This document shows, in pieces, positions 1 to 7,572 of a stretch of DNA of 11,079 nucleotides; position 1 is the stretch's first letter, and each line of letters begins with the position of its first letter. Where the stretch lies: NCBI GenBank assembly GCA_050260415.1, contig JBLNCE010000039.1, forward strand, positions 1 through 11,079, written 5' to 3'. The translations under genes and the position numbers were made by a program. This DNA is from JBLNCE01 sp050260415 (GTDB lineage Bacteria > Bacillota > UBA4882 > JAAYXC01). Under the pieces are notes generated by a model, which saw nothing but the letters and a program-made list of their open reading frames with translations, did no database searches and was not told the DNA's origin.

Positions 1-83
1 TGGTGCCCGGGACCGGACTTGAACCGGTACGGTTGCCCATACGCCCCTCAAACGTACGCGTCTGCCAGTTCCGCCACCCGGGC
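1..83 (-). tRNA. tRNA-Leu (anticodon GAG), CCA encoded
   Basis: The reverse complement folds as a complete class II tRNA. The acceptor arms GCCCGGG (83-77) and CCCGGGC (11-5) pair fully, followed by discriminator A and an encoded CCA that ends exactly at base 1. The D region has the GGCGGAACTGGCAGACGC pattern typical of bacterial leucine tRNAs. The anticodon stem TACGT/GCGTA encloses the loop TTGAGGG, giving anticodon GAG, which reads the Leu codons CUC and CUU. An 11-base variable arm precedes the T arm ACCGG-TTCAAGT-CCGGT. Total length is 83 nt with CCA. It lies 69 bases downstream of oppA2 on the same strand and has its own promoter. Confidence 0.96.
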
Positions 84-98
84 ACATCTGCAAATAAC

Positions 99-128
99 AT
101 TATACGCTGGCGTTAAAGCCGCTGTCAA
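99..128 (-). promoter_or_regulatory. Consensus sigma-70-type promoter of tRNA-Leu
   Basis: On the minus strand TTGACA (128-123) and TATAAT (104-99) both match the housekeeping consensus at every base, with an 18-bp spacer. The expected start is near base 91-92, leaving a 5' leader of about 8 nt before the mature tRNA. The -35 box begins only 24 bases past the oppA2 stop codon. No terminator is visible between them, so read-through from the opp genes could also reach the tRNA. Confidence 0.85.
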
Positions 129-152
129 TAGCAAGTTTGCCCACACCAAAAG

Positions 153-1739
153 CTACTCCGCCATCCACGCCAGGCGGAAGAGCGGGACGCCGATGGCGAG
201 GTGGACCACATCGCGTAGGTGCGCCCCCTCTAGATAGAGGCGCTTGCCAAATGATACCGGCACCAGCGGCAGATCGTTGGCCAAGATGGCTTCGGCGCGA
301 TGCATGGCCTCCACGCGCCGCACCGTATCCGTGGCGTTCATGGCCTCCGCAAGGGTTCGATCGTAAGTTACGCTATGGTAAGCGGAGAAATTGGTACTCG
401 CCCCGCTCGCAAAGAGTCCCAGGAAGGAGTATGGATCGGGATAATCGGCCACCCATCCCACTCTGGCCAGGGAGAATTCACCGGCGCTCAGCCGGCGTTG
501 ATAGTCCGTCCAGCTGACCGGGGCCGGCGCCACCTTGACGCCCACCTCCGCCAGACTGGAGACGACCATATTGGCGAACGCCTGATTTCTCTGGCCGGAC
601 ACATAAACAAGATCCAGCGTGGGTAGACCGGTTCCCCCGGACAGACCGGCCACGGACAGAAGACGCCGGGATAGGCTGGCATCGCGGTCGGCGAAGACGA
701 TGCCACCGCCCGCCGCACGAAAGTCCTTGCCGATGGCGACGTCGGGCAGGCCCGGTGGAACCACGGCGAACGCGGGCATGTCCGTCGTGGCGGCTTGCGC
801 GACGAAATCGGCCCGGTTCAGAGCGGCCGCGATGGCATTGCGCACGACCAACTGGTCGAGCGGCGGCTTTCTCAAGTTAAAGACTAGATAGGTAAGGCGG
901 AGCTCGGTCCTGGTCAGATACTGACCGCGGAGCCCCTCCGGCGGGTCGATCATCCCGTCAAGCAGGCCCGCGGTATACGCCGAACTGGCTTCGGCCGGCT
1001 TCAGCCAGGTAAACGTGACCGATCTTGCCCGGGTTTGCCCCTTCTGCCAATAATAAGGATTCGGCACCAGCATGACATGACCTTGGGGACTGTACTCCAC
1101 CAGGCGAAACGGCCCATTGGAGATCGAGGTCTTTGGGAACAGACTCCAGTCGCGGGGATTGGCCGCAACCACGCGCCGGTTGACCGGTAGAAAAGGCGGC
1201 AGGCAGCAAAGCGTGAGAAAATGCCCCGTCGGTTTGGCCAGGCGCACCTCGAGGGTGCGGGCGTCGACGGCCTTCACTCCCACTTGGCCCGGGTCCAGCA
1301 ACGCGCCTTTGTGATAAGCCTCGGCATTGGCTAAAACGAACAAAAACGGCGTATGTTCGGCGGGCTGCCCGGGAGTCAAGGCCCGCATCCAGGCATAAGC
1401 AAAGTCCATCGCTGTTACGGGTTGGCCGTCGCTCCACGACGCCTCGCGCAGCGTGAATCGATAGACCAGTCCATCGGGGGAAATCTTCCAGGATTGCGCC
1501 ATGCCGGGCGAGGGGCGATGTGTTTGATCCAGGCGCAGAAGACCCTCAAACATGTTGAGCGCCACGGTCAAGCTGGAAGTATCGTAAGCATAGGTAGGGT
1601 CGAGGGTCATCGGTTCCCCGGGGATATTGTAGACGATATCCTGTTTGGCTGCGGTCAAGGCATTTTCCGCCGTGAACAGAACCGCCAGCACCAACAGCGT
1701 CATCAGAGCAAGATGACGCCTGGATCTGTGGAAACGCAT
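153..1739 (-). CDS. oppA: Peptide ABC transporter solute-binding protein (second OppA-like, SBP family 5)
   Basis: A 528-residue extracytoplasmic binding protein of the SBP_bac_5 (OppA/DppA) family, expected to capture peptides and deliver them to an Opp permease. Residues 1-31 form a signal peptide: a basic start (RSRRH), then a hydrophobic core (LALMTLLVLAVLF), and no lipobox cysteine. Family landmarks are the N-terminal EPMTLDPTYAYD stretch, the FEGLLRLD segment near 64-71, SNGPFRLVEY near 207-216 and RVGWVADYPDPYSFL near 426-440. The ADY aspartate (about D432) aligns with the aspartate that holds the peptide amino group in enterobacterial OppA. It shares a G(L/I)PDV...DFR..GG segment with oppA1, so the two are paralogues, but it is clearly diverged. 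The ATG has an AGGAGG site (1747-1752) 7 bases upstream. It lies 168 bp past oppF1 and may be a second binding protein for that transporter; the ligand is unknown. Confidence 0.93.
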   Translation of the reverse strand: MRFHRSRRHLALMTLLVLAVLFTAENALTAAKQDIVYNIPGEPMTLDPTYAYDTSSLTVALNMFEGLLRLDQTHRPSPGMAQSWKISPDGLVYRFTLREASWSDGQPVTAMDFAYAWMRALTPGQPAEHTPFLFVLANAEAYHKGALLDPGQVGVKAVDARTLEVRLAKPTGHFLTLCCLPPFLPVNRRVVAANPRDWSLFPKTSISNGPFRLVEYSPQGHVMLVPNPYYWQKGQTRARSVTFTWLKPAEASSAYTAGLLDGMIDPPEGLRGQYLTRTELRLTYLVFNLRKPPLDQLVVRNAIAAALNRADFVAQAATTDMPAFAVVPPGLPDVAIGKDFRAAGGGIVFADRDASLSRRLLSVAGLSGGTGLPTLDLVYVSGQRNQAFANMVVSSLAEVGVKVAPAPVSWTDYQRRLSAGEFSLARVGWVADYPDPYSFLGLFASGASTNFSAYHSVTYDRTLAEAMNATDTVRRVEAMHRAEAILANDLPLVPVSFGKRLYLEGAHLRDVVHLAIGVPLFRLAWMAE

Positions 1740-1782
1740 CCAGCTCCCTCCTCAAAGAACGAACTCACCCTGGGCGCCGCGG

Positions 1783-1821
1783 CACCCGCCCCCTCTCTTT
1801 GGTGAGAGAGAGGGACGGGTG
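1783..1821 (-). repeat. Imperfect palindrome in the oppF1-oppA2 gap
   Basis: Within the 168-bp gap (1740-1907) an imperfect hairpin can form. Outer arms CACCCG (1783-1788) and CGGGTG (1816-1821) pair over 6 bp; inner arms CCCTCTCT (1791-1798) and AGAGAGGG (1807-1814) pair over 8 bp. The interior loop is CC against A, and the apical loop is 8 bases. No run of T follows on the transcribed strand, so it is not a standard intrinsic terminator. It could be a transcript-stabilising or attenuating structure between oppF1 and oppA2, or a copy of a dispersed palindromic element. The rest of the gap holds only the oppA2 ribosome binding site and a lone TTGACA. Confidence 0.6.
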
Positions 1822-1907
1822 GTTTGCGGGAGGAGTTTGGGGGAGTCGTTGAGCGGGCATGCCGCATTCGTCCTGTCAAAGCTCGATGGAAAACGGCCGC
1901 ATCGGGC

Positions 1908-2879
1908 TCAATAGAGATGGCAGGCCACCCGATGTCCGGGGCTTATCTCCTTCATCTCCGGGGGGACGTCCCGGCAGATGGGTTCCGGGCGCGGACAACG
2001 CTGACAGAAACGGCATCCCTTGGGGGGATCCACCGGACTCGGCACATCGCCCGTGAGGAGGATGCGGCGTCTTTCCTTCTCCACCTTCGGATCCGGGATC
2101 GGGATCGCGGAGAGAAGCGCCTGGGTATAAGGATGCAATGGCTTTTCATAAAGCTCCCCGCTGGGTGCTTCTTCCATGATCTTGCCTAGATACATGACGG
2201 CCACGCGGTTGCTGATGTGTTTGACCATGGCCAAGTCATGGGCGATGAAAAGGTAGGTGAGCCCCAGGGAAGCCTGCAATTCCTGTAGCATATTCACGAC
2301 CTGTGCCTGGATCGAGACGTCCAAGGCCGAGATCGGCTCGTCGCAGATGATGAATTCCGGTTCCACGGCCAAAGCCCGGGCCACGCCGATCCGCTGCCGC
2401 TGGCCGCCGCTGAACTCGTGGGGAAAACGGTTGGCGTGTTCGGAAGAGAGTCCCACCTTGTGGAGCAATTCATAGATCCGCTCCGTGCGGGCCTTCCCCC
2501 GTGCCAACCCATGGATATCCAGCGGCTCGCCGATGATATCCCCCACAGTCATGCGCGGATTAAGGGAGGCGAACGGATCCTGGAAGATCATTTGCATCTT
2601 GCGCCGGTACGGCAAGACCTGTGCCGGTGGAAGTTTGTTGATATCCGTGCCCGCCACGATGGTCTCACCCGCAGTGGGCTCATAGAGGCGGAGAATGGTG
2701 CGGCCGACCGTGGTTTTGCCGCAACCGCTCTCGCCGACCAGACCCAGGGTCTCACCGGGGCTGATCGCAAAGGATACATCATCGACCGCTTTGAGCGTAC
2801 CCTTTCTTCCACTCAAACCCGAGGTTGTCATGGAAAAGTACTTCTTGAGACCGCGCACTTCCAGCAATGGTTCGGCCAT
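1908..2879 (-). CDS. oppF: Oligopeptide ABC transporter ATP-binding protein OppF
   Basis: A 323-residue cytoplasmic ATPase, one of the two motor subunits of importer 1. The parts are in order: Walker A GESGCGKT (49-56), Q-loop glutamine in MIFQDPFASLNPRMT (Q100), ABC signature SGGQR (157-161), Walker B FIICDE (176-181) with catalytic E181, and the switch histidine in IAHDL (H214). The C-terminal oligo_HPY region begins with LHPYTQALLSAIP and carries cysteines at about 289, 292, 295, 302 and 320, a possible iron-sulfur site. The QDPFASLNPRMTVG form and the IAHDLAMVKHIS segment fit the F rather than the D subunit. The frame stays open 54 codons upstream inside oppD1, but the start at 2879 is preferred: its ATG overlaps the oppD1 stop as TGATG, has a perfect Shine-Dalgarno, and begins just before the conserved LLEVRGLKKYF. 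Confidence 0.96.
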   Translation of the reverse strand: MAEPLLEVRGLKKYFSMTTSGLSGRKGTLKAVDDVSFAISPGETLGLVGESGCGKTTVGRTILRLYEPTAGETIVAGTDINKLPPAQVLPYRRKMQMIFQDPFASLNPRMTVGDIIGEPLDIHGLARGKARTERIYELLHKVGLSSEHANRFPHEFSGGQRQRIGVARALAVEPEFIICDEPISALDVSIQAQVVNMLQELQASLGLTYLFIAHDLAMVKHISNRVAVMYLGKIMEEAPSGELYEKPLHPYTQALLSAIPIPDPKVEKERRRILLTGDVPSPVDPPKGCRFCQRCPRPEPICRDVPPEMKEISPGHRVACHLY

Positions 2880-3892
2880 CACGCCGCACCTCCGTCCATC
2901 GGGCGTTGCACGGCGGGCGCGTTGGGATGCAAAAGCCAACACGCCGCCTGATGTCCCGTTTCCGCTTGGCATGAGACAAGTTCGGGACGCTCGGTCTCGC
3001 AGATGCGCATGGCGTATTGGCAGCGCGCCGCGAAAGCGCAACCCGGCGGAGGGGCAAGCAGATCCGGTGGCTGCCCCTTGATGGGAACCAAACGGCGCTT
3101 GGTCCGATCGTCAAGGCGCGGGACGGATTTAAGCAGACCCCACGTGTAGGGATGCCTGGCATGCTCGTAGATCTGCTCGACTGTGCCGCGCTCCACGATC
3201 CGGCCCGCGTACATTACGTAGACCTGCTTGGCGAGTCCCGCCACCACGCCAAGGTCATGGGTGATGAGGATAATCGCCATTTTAAGTTTTTCCTGTAGTT
3301 CTTTCATGAGTTCGATGATCTGCGCTTGAATGGTGACATCCAGCGCCGTGGTAGGCTCATCCGCAATGAGCAGCTTTGGACAGCAGGACAACGCCATGGC
3401 GATCATCACCCGCTGCCGCATACCGCCGCTGAATTGATGCGGATACTGCTTAACCCGTTGTTCCGGCGATGGGATCCCCACCATCTCCAGGAGTTCCACG
3501 GCGCGTTTCCGCGCCGCGGCGCCGCGCAACCCTTGATGGAGACGGATCGCTTCCACGATCTGCGTACGGATGGATAGCACCGGGTTTAGCGAGGTCATGG
3601 GATCCTGGAAGATCATGCCCATCTCATTGCCCCGGATCCTGCGGAGTTCTCGTTCGCGCAGGCTGGTAAGTTCCCGGCCGTCGAAATGCACCGATCCCGC
3701 CGTGGTCTTCCCGGGGGGGGCAATCAAACCCATCACGGATAAGGCGGTTACGCTCTTACCGCAGCCGGACTCGCCCACCAAGGCGATCGCTTCGCCGGCG
3801 TCGAGCGAGAAGCTAACGCCGTCGACGGCTTTGACCTCGCCGGCATAAGTGAAAAATGAGGTTTTCAAGTTGGAGACCGTTAAGAGTGCCAT
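2879..3892 (-). CDS. oppD: Oligopeptide ABC transporter ATP-binding protein OppD
   Basis: A 337-residue ATPase that pairs with OppF1 on the cytoplasmic face of importer 1. Motifs: Walker A GESGCGKS (40-47), Q-loop MIFQDPMTSLNP (Q96), signature SGGMR (155-159), Walker B LLIADE (174-179), switch histidine in ITHDL (H212). The SGGMRQRVMIAMAL form of the signature region is typical of D subunits. The oligo_HPY tail follows ARHPYTWGLL and has cysteines at about 285, 291, 298, 308 and 318 in the spacing GC-x5-C-x6-C, with the last C in AACW. The ATG at 3892 lies 13 bp after the oppC1 stop, with a G-rich AGGGGG site upstream. The protein runs about 15 residues past the last cysteine, and the oppF1 ribosome binding site lies in that extension. 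Confidence 0.96.
   Translation of the reverse strand: MALLTVSNLKTSFFTYAGEVKAVDGVSFSLDAGEAIALVGESGCGKSVTALSVMGLIAPPGKTTAGSVHFDGRELTSLRERELRRIRGNEMGMIFQDPMTSLNPVLSIRTQIVEAIRLHQGLRGAAARKRAVELLEMVGIPSPEQRVKQYPHQFSGGMRQRVMIAMALSCCPKLLIADEPTTALDVTIQAQIIELMKELQEKLKMAIILITHDLGVVAGLAKQVYVMYAGRIVERGTVEQIYEHARHPYTWGLLKSVPRLDDRTKRRLVPIKGQPPDLLAPPPGCAFAARCQYAMRICETERPELVSCQAETGHQAACWLLHPNAPAVQRPMDGGAA
2888..2893 (-). promoter_or_regulatory. Ribosome binding site that fixes the oppF1 start
   Basis: GGAGGT on the minus strand, 8 bases before the ATG at 2879 and inside the last codons of oppD1. With the one-base TGATG stop/start overlap it points to translational coupling of oppD1 and oppF1, and it argues against the longer upstream reading of oppF1. 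Confidence 0.85.
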
Positions 3893-3905
3893 GCGTTAAA
3901 ACCCC

Positions 3906-4832
3906 CTATCGCCGCATCCACGGGTCGAGTGCGTCCCGGAGACCGTCACCGAAGAAATTGAATGCCAGCATCGCGATGCAGATTGCAAATCCCGGGAAGA
4001 GCAACTGCCATGGATACGACCTCAGAGAATTGACCCCCTCACTGGCGAGAGCGCCCCAACTCGCCATGGGCGCCGCCACACCTAGGCCGATGAAGCTCAG
4101 AAAGGCTTCGGTGAAGATGGCCTGGGGGATGCTCAGGGTTACGGTGACTATGATCGGGCCGATGCTGTTTGGAATGAGATGCCGGAAAAGGATACGCCGT
4201 CTGCTCGCGCCGAGGGTCGTGGCGGCCATGACGTAATCCTGTTCCTTGAGGCTGAGGATCTGGCCGCGCACGATACGGGCCATGCTGATCCAATAAGTTG
4301 CGCCGATGGCGATCATCACGTTCTTCAGACCCGGCTTGAGGATTACCATCAGCAGGATGACCACGAGCACCAGCGGTATGCCGTAGAGGATATCAACGAT
4401 GCGCATCATGATATTATCGGCCTTGCCGCCGAGATAACCCGAGAGGCCGCCGTAGATTACCCCGATGACGAGAATGATCAGGCTGGCGAAGATCCCTACG
4501 GCCAGAGAAATGCGCGCGCCGTAGAGAACCCTGACGAAGAGATCCCGGCCGAGATTATCCGTGCCGAACCAGTGCTTTAACGATGGAGGCTGATTGATCC
4601 CTTGCGCCGTCAAGTTCTGATCGGAGTACGAAAAGGCACAAAGATACGGTCCAATGGTGGCAAGCAAAAACAAGGCTACAATGATGGCCAGACCCACTAC
4701 GGCCGTACGGTTTTGTTTCAAACGCCGCCAAGCGTCACGCCAATAGGTCGTGGCCGGCCGCGCGAAAGTGTACTCGCCTTCGGTCGTGCGGTTGACGGGT
4801 TGAAAGAGTTCCACCCCGGTTCCGGATTCCAT
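3906..4832 (-). CDS. oppC: Oligopeptide ABC transporter permease OppC
   Basis: A 308-residue inner-membrane subunit of importer 1 (BPD_transp_1 family). A cytoplasmic N-terminus of about 40 residues contains the WRRLKQNR lead-in, followed by the first helix near residues 44-64. The OppC hallmark WFGTDNLGRDLFVRVLYGAR comes next, ahead of the core helices. The EAA coupling loop, which contacts the ATPases, is YVMAATTLGASRRRILFRH (about 200-218). The protein ends with DGLRDALDPWMRR, the usual OppC/DppC tail. An upstream in-frame ATG at 4886 would add 18 residues and overlap oppB1 by about 50 bases; 4832 is preferred because a GGGAG site sits 7 bases before it and it lies 4 bases after the oppB1 stop. 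Confidence 0.95.
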   Translation of the reverse strand: MESGTGVELFQPVNRTTEGEYTFARPATTYWRDAWRRLKQNRTAVVGLAIIVALFLLATIGPYLCAFSYSDQNLTAQGINQPPSLKHWFGTDNLGRDLFVRVLYGARISLAVGIFASLIILVIGVIYGGLSGYLGGKADNIMMRIVDILYGIPLVLVVILLMVILKPGLKNVMIAIGATYWISMARIVRGQILSLKEQDYVMAATTLGASRRRILFRHLIPNSIGPIIVTVTLSIPQAIFTEAFLSFIGLGVAAPMASWGALASEGVNSLRSYPWQLLFPGFAICIAMLAFNFFGDGLRDALDPWMRR

Positions 4833-4836
4833 ACGC

Positions 4837-5769
4837 TCACTCCCTTCCGGAATCCGCGAAACGTATACGCGGATCGATCCATGCATAGGTCAGATCGACG
4901 ACAAAGTTCAGCAACACGAGCAAAGCGCTATAAAAAACCGTCACGCCAAGAATGACAGTATAATCTCGATTATAGATGCTGGTCACGAAATACTGGCCCA
5001 GGCCGGGAATGGCGAAGATATTCTCCACCACGAAGCTGCCGGTCAGGACCGCGGCCAGCAAAGGACCGAGATAGGTCACGATCGGGATTAGGGAATTCTT
5101 CAAAGCGTGCCGGATGACGACCGCGAACCGGCTCAAACCTTTTGCACGCGCGGTGCGAATATAGTCTTGCTGCATGACCTCGACCATACTCGAGCGGGTG
5201 AGCCTGGAGATGAAAGCGGTGGGAAAACCGGTAAGGGCCAGCGACGGTAATACCACTTGCGATGGCTCTCCCCACATGGCGGCGGGGAACCATCTGAGCT
5301 TCAGGGCGAAGACCAGCATGAGGAGGCTAGCCAGGATAAAATTGGGCACCGAGACGAAGATGGTGGCCATGAGCATGGCCGCGCTATCCTGCCATTTGTT
5401 GCGGTAGAGGGCGGAGATAATACCGGCCGGGATGCCGATCAGCAAGGCGATGAACACGGCGCACAATCCCAGGACCGCCGAGACCGGAAAACCTTCGGCG
5501 ATGATCTCGTTGACCGTGCGTCCTTCGTGGGCGAAGCTCGGACCCAAATCCCCGCGCAGGATATCCCGCATGTAGTCCAAATATTGCTTGGGCAAGGGGT
5601 CGCTCAAATGATAACGTGCCTCGATGTTCTTCATGATCGCCTCGGGCAGCTTCTTTTCCCTGGTAAAAGGGCCGCCGGGGATCAAATGCATAAAGATGAA
5701 AGTCACCGTGACGATCACCCAGAGAACCAGGATCATTGAGACAAATCGCCGCACCAAGAATCTTAGCAT
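4837..5769 (-). CDS. oppB: Oligopeptide ABC transporter permease OppB
   Basis: A 310-residue inner-membrane subunit of importer 1. The N-terminus MLRFLVRRF followed by a long helix (about 10-30) and the IPGGPF segment is the typical OppB/DppB start. A periplasmic stretch contains RYHLSDPLPKQYLDYMRDIL and GDLGPSF. Core helices follow, with the EAA coupling loop RTARAKGLSRFAVVIRHALK at about 205-224 and the conserved tail YAWIDPRIRF. The ATG at 5769 has AAGGAG (5780-5785) 10 bases upstream. It lies 77 bp after oppA1, with a strong hairpin in the gap, and 4 bp before oppC1. OppB and OppC form the channel. The family could also carry dipeptides, nickel or opines, so 'oligopeptide' rests on gene order and the binding protein. 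Confidence 0.95.
   Translation of the reverse strand: MLRFLVRRFVSMILVLWVIVTVTFIFMHLIPGGPFTREKKLPEAIMKNIEARYHLSDPLPKQYLDYMRDILRGDLGPSFAHEGRTVNEIIAEGFPVSAVLGLCAVFIALLIGIPAGIISALYRNKWQDSAAMLMATIFVSVPNFILASLLMLVFALKLRWFPAAMWGEPSQVVLPSLALTGFPTAFISRLTRSSMVEVMQQDYIRTARAKGLSRFAVVIRHALKNSLIPIVTYLGPLLAAVLTGSFVVENIFAIPGLGQYFVTSIYNRDYTVILGVTVFYSALLVLLNFVVDLTYAWIDPRIRFADSGRE
4840..4844 (-). promoter_or_regulatory. Ribosome binding site that fixes the oppC1 start
   Basis: GGGAG on the minus strand, directly before the oppB1 TGA and 7 bases before the ATG at 4832. It supports the shorter oppC1 start over the in-frame ATG at 4886. Confidence 0.75.
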
Positions 5770-5798
5770 CCGGGTTCAACTCCTTGCCGTCATAGACA

Positions 5799-5828
5799 GG
5801 GAGGTATGCGCCGGAGCGCATACCTCCC
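5799..5828 (-). promoter_or_regulatory. Perfect 13-bp intercistronic hairpin between oppA1 and oppB1
   Basis: On the minus strand GGGAGGTATGCGC, then the loop TCCG, then GCGCATACCTCCC: 13 uninterrupted pairs closed by C-G around a UCCG loop, which belongs to the very stable cUNCGg tetraloop class. It starts 18 bases past the oppA1 stop and ends 29 bases before the oppB1 ATG. No U tract follows, so it is not a canonical intrinsic terminator. The likely role is to block 3' exonucleases and stabilise the oppA1 part of the mRNA, or to attenuate transcription partly, so that binding protein exceeds permease. Confidence 0.88.
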
Positions 5829-5846
5829 ACCGTAACTAGAGAGTGA

Positions 5847-7481
5847 TTAATGCTTGAGCACATACGCCCACTTGAAGTCCACCAAACCGATGGCCGAGTG
5901 GGTGACGCCCTTGAGATAATCCGCCTGCAGGTAGGGCCGGGTGTAGAAGTAGATCGGCATGATCGGCATCTCGTCCATGAGGATCTTCTCCGCGTCATGC
6001 ATTGCTTTGATGCGGATCTTCGGATCGCCGGTCGCTTTGGCCTGATCGATGTAGGCGTCGTATTGCTTGTTACCCCAGCCGGTATCGTTGTTGCCGCCGC
6101 CCGTGACCCACATATCCATAAAGGTCATGGCGTCGACATAGTCGCCGATCCAGCCGGCGCGCGCCACCTGATACTTCAATTCCGTCCTGTTCGTCAGGTA
6201 GACGCCCCATTCCTGGTTGGTCAGGGTGACATTGATGCCCAGGTTCTTCTTCCACATTTCCTGGATGGCCTCGGCGATGGCCTTATGCGCGTTGCTGGTG
6301 TTGTAGAGGATCTCGATCGTCGGGAAACCCTTGCCGTCCGGATAACCGGCATCAGCCAGGAGTTTCTTGGCCGTTTCCACGTCGTTGTCCTTGAAGAAGG
6401 CGACGCCGCCCATGGTGCGGAAGTCACCCTTCGCGCCCGGGACATCAGGTATGCCGAACGGCGTATACGCCATGGCGGGAATCTGTCCGGCCTTGGTGAT
6501 GTTCTTGACGATGGCTTCGCGGTCGATGGCCAAGGTCAACGCCTTGCGGACCTTGACGTTATCCAGCGGCGGCTTGGTCACGTTGAACATATAGTAGTAA
6601 GTGCCAAGATACGGGGCTACCTTGAGCTGGCCCTCGGCGCGGAGACGATCGATCTCGGAGATGGGCACGGTGTCGGTCTGATCGATAACGCCGGTATCAT
6701 ACATGGTCAGCATGGTATTCTCGTTCGGCACCAGGGTGAAGCGGATCTTCTGGATCTTAACGCTGGCGGCGTCCCAATAATTATTGTTCTTGACCACATC
6801 GATATAGCTGTTGTGCTTCCAAGCCACCATCCGGAAAGGACCGTTGGAGACGAAAGTCTTGGGATCGTTGGCCCATTTGTCGCCGTACTTATCCACGACG
6901 CTCTTCTTGACCGGATACAGCGTGTGGAAGGAGCAGAGGGAAATGAAATAGCTGCAAGGCGCTTCGAGGTCGACCCTGAGCGTGGTGGCGTTGAGCGCTT
7001 TGACCCCGACGTCTTGGGCCTTGGCCTTGCCTTCGTTATAGGCTTGGCCGTTCTTGATGTAGTATAGCTGGTAGGCGTATTCCGACGCCAGTTCGGGCGA
7101 GAGCGCCCTCTTCCACGAGTACTCAAAGTCGTATGCGGTCAAAGCCTCACCAGTGCTCCACTTGGACGGACGCAGCGTAAAGGTGATGGTCTTCCCGTCC
7201 TTGGAAACCACCCAGGACTTGGCAATGCCGGGGATCGGCTGGTCGTTCTTGTCCAAACGGGTGAGGCCTTCGAAGAGCGCCAACTGCACATGGCCCTCGG
7301 GGACGCCGGTCGAACGGCTGGGATCCATGTACTGCGGCTCGGAGCCGGCGTTGAACCGCACGTACTGCTCAGCGGCGAGCACCGGGGCGGCGGTGGTGGC
7401 GGCCAACCCGGGAACGGCCAACGCCACGACGATCAGGACCACCGACAGGACTGCGAAAAACCTCTTATGCAACAATGCCAC
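5847..7481 (-). CDS. oppA: Oligopeptide ABC transporter solute-binding protein OppA (SBP family 5)
   Basis: A 544-residue secreted binding protein, first gene of the complete oppABCDF set. The signal peptide has HKR, a hydrophobic core (FFAVLSVVLIVVALAV) and a likely signal peptidase I site in APVLAAEQ near 37-38. There is no lipobox cysteine. SBP_bac_5 landmarks are EPQYMDPSRS (48-57), FEGLTRLD, SNGPFRMVAW (212-221), KPPLDNVKVRKALTLAIDR near 303-321 and RAGWIGDYVDAMTF (441-454). D447 matches the aspartate that binds the peptide N-terminus in enterobacterial OppA. Two cysteines (176 and 183) lie in PCSYFISLC. The start is uncertain: GTG at 7481 lies 5 bases after AGGA, while TTG at 7475 or 7472 would lie 5 or 8 bases after GGGAG; the signal peptide survives in all cases. 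The stop is TAA. Confidence 0.95.
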   Translation of the reverse strand: MALLHKRFFAVLSVVLIVVALAVPGLAATTAAPVLAAEQYVRFNAGSEPQYMDPSRSTGVPEGHVQLALFEGLTRLDKNDQPIPGIAKSWVVSKDGKTITFTLRPSKWSTGEALTAYDFEYSWKRALSPELASEYAYQLYYIKNGQAYNEGKAKAQDVGVKALNATTLRVDLEAPCSYFISLCSFHTLYPVKKSVVDKYGDKWANDPKTFVSNGPFRMVAWKHNSYIDVVKNNNYWDAASVKIQKIRFTLVPNENTMLTMYDTGVIDQTDTVPISEIDRLRAEGQLKVAPYLGTYYYMFNVTKPPLDNVKVRKALTLAIDREAIVKNITKAGQIPAMAYTPFGIPDVPGAKGDFRTMGGVAFFKDNDVETAKKLLADAGYPDGKGFPTIEILYNTSNAHKAIAEAIQEMWKKNLGINVTLTNQEWGVYLTNRTELKYQVARAGWIGDYVDAMTFMDMWVTGGGNNDTGWGNKQYDAYIDQAKATGDPKIRIKAMHDAEKILMDEMPIMPIYFYTRPYLQADYLKGVTHSAIGLVDFKWAYVLKH

Positions 7482-7572
7482 TCCCTTCCTACTTTTAGGC
7501 TAAAACCAAAACCTGCAACGGCTTATCCGCGGCTAGGCTTCCCCCCTTCCTCCGCCTCAAGCGGCCACTTAA

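Noticed and set aside
1874..1879. A perfect TTGACA (-35-like) upstream of oppA2
   Set aside because: Nothing like a -10 box lies 15 to 19 bases downstream on the minus strand.
2880..3041. Longer N-terminus of OppF1 starting at 3041
   Set aside because: The extra 54 residues overlap oppD1, have no OppF similarity, and the ATG at 2879 has a perfect ribosome binding site.
5850..7067. A 405-codon open frame on the plus strand
   Set aside because: It lies wholly antisense to oppA1, whose protein is unmistakable; long antisense frames are expected in GC-rich coding DNA.
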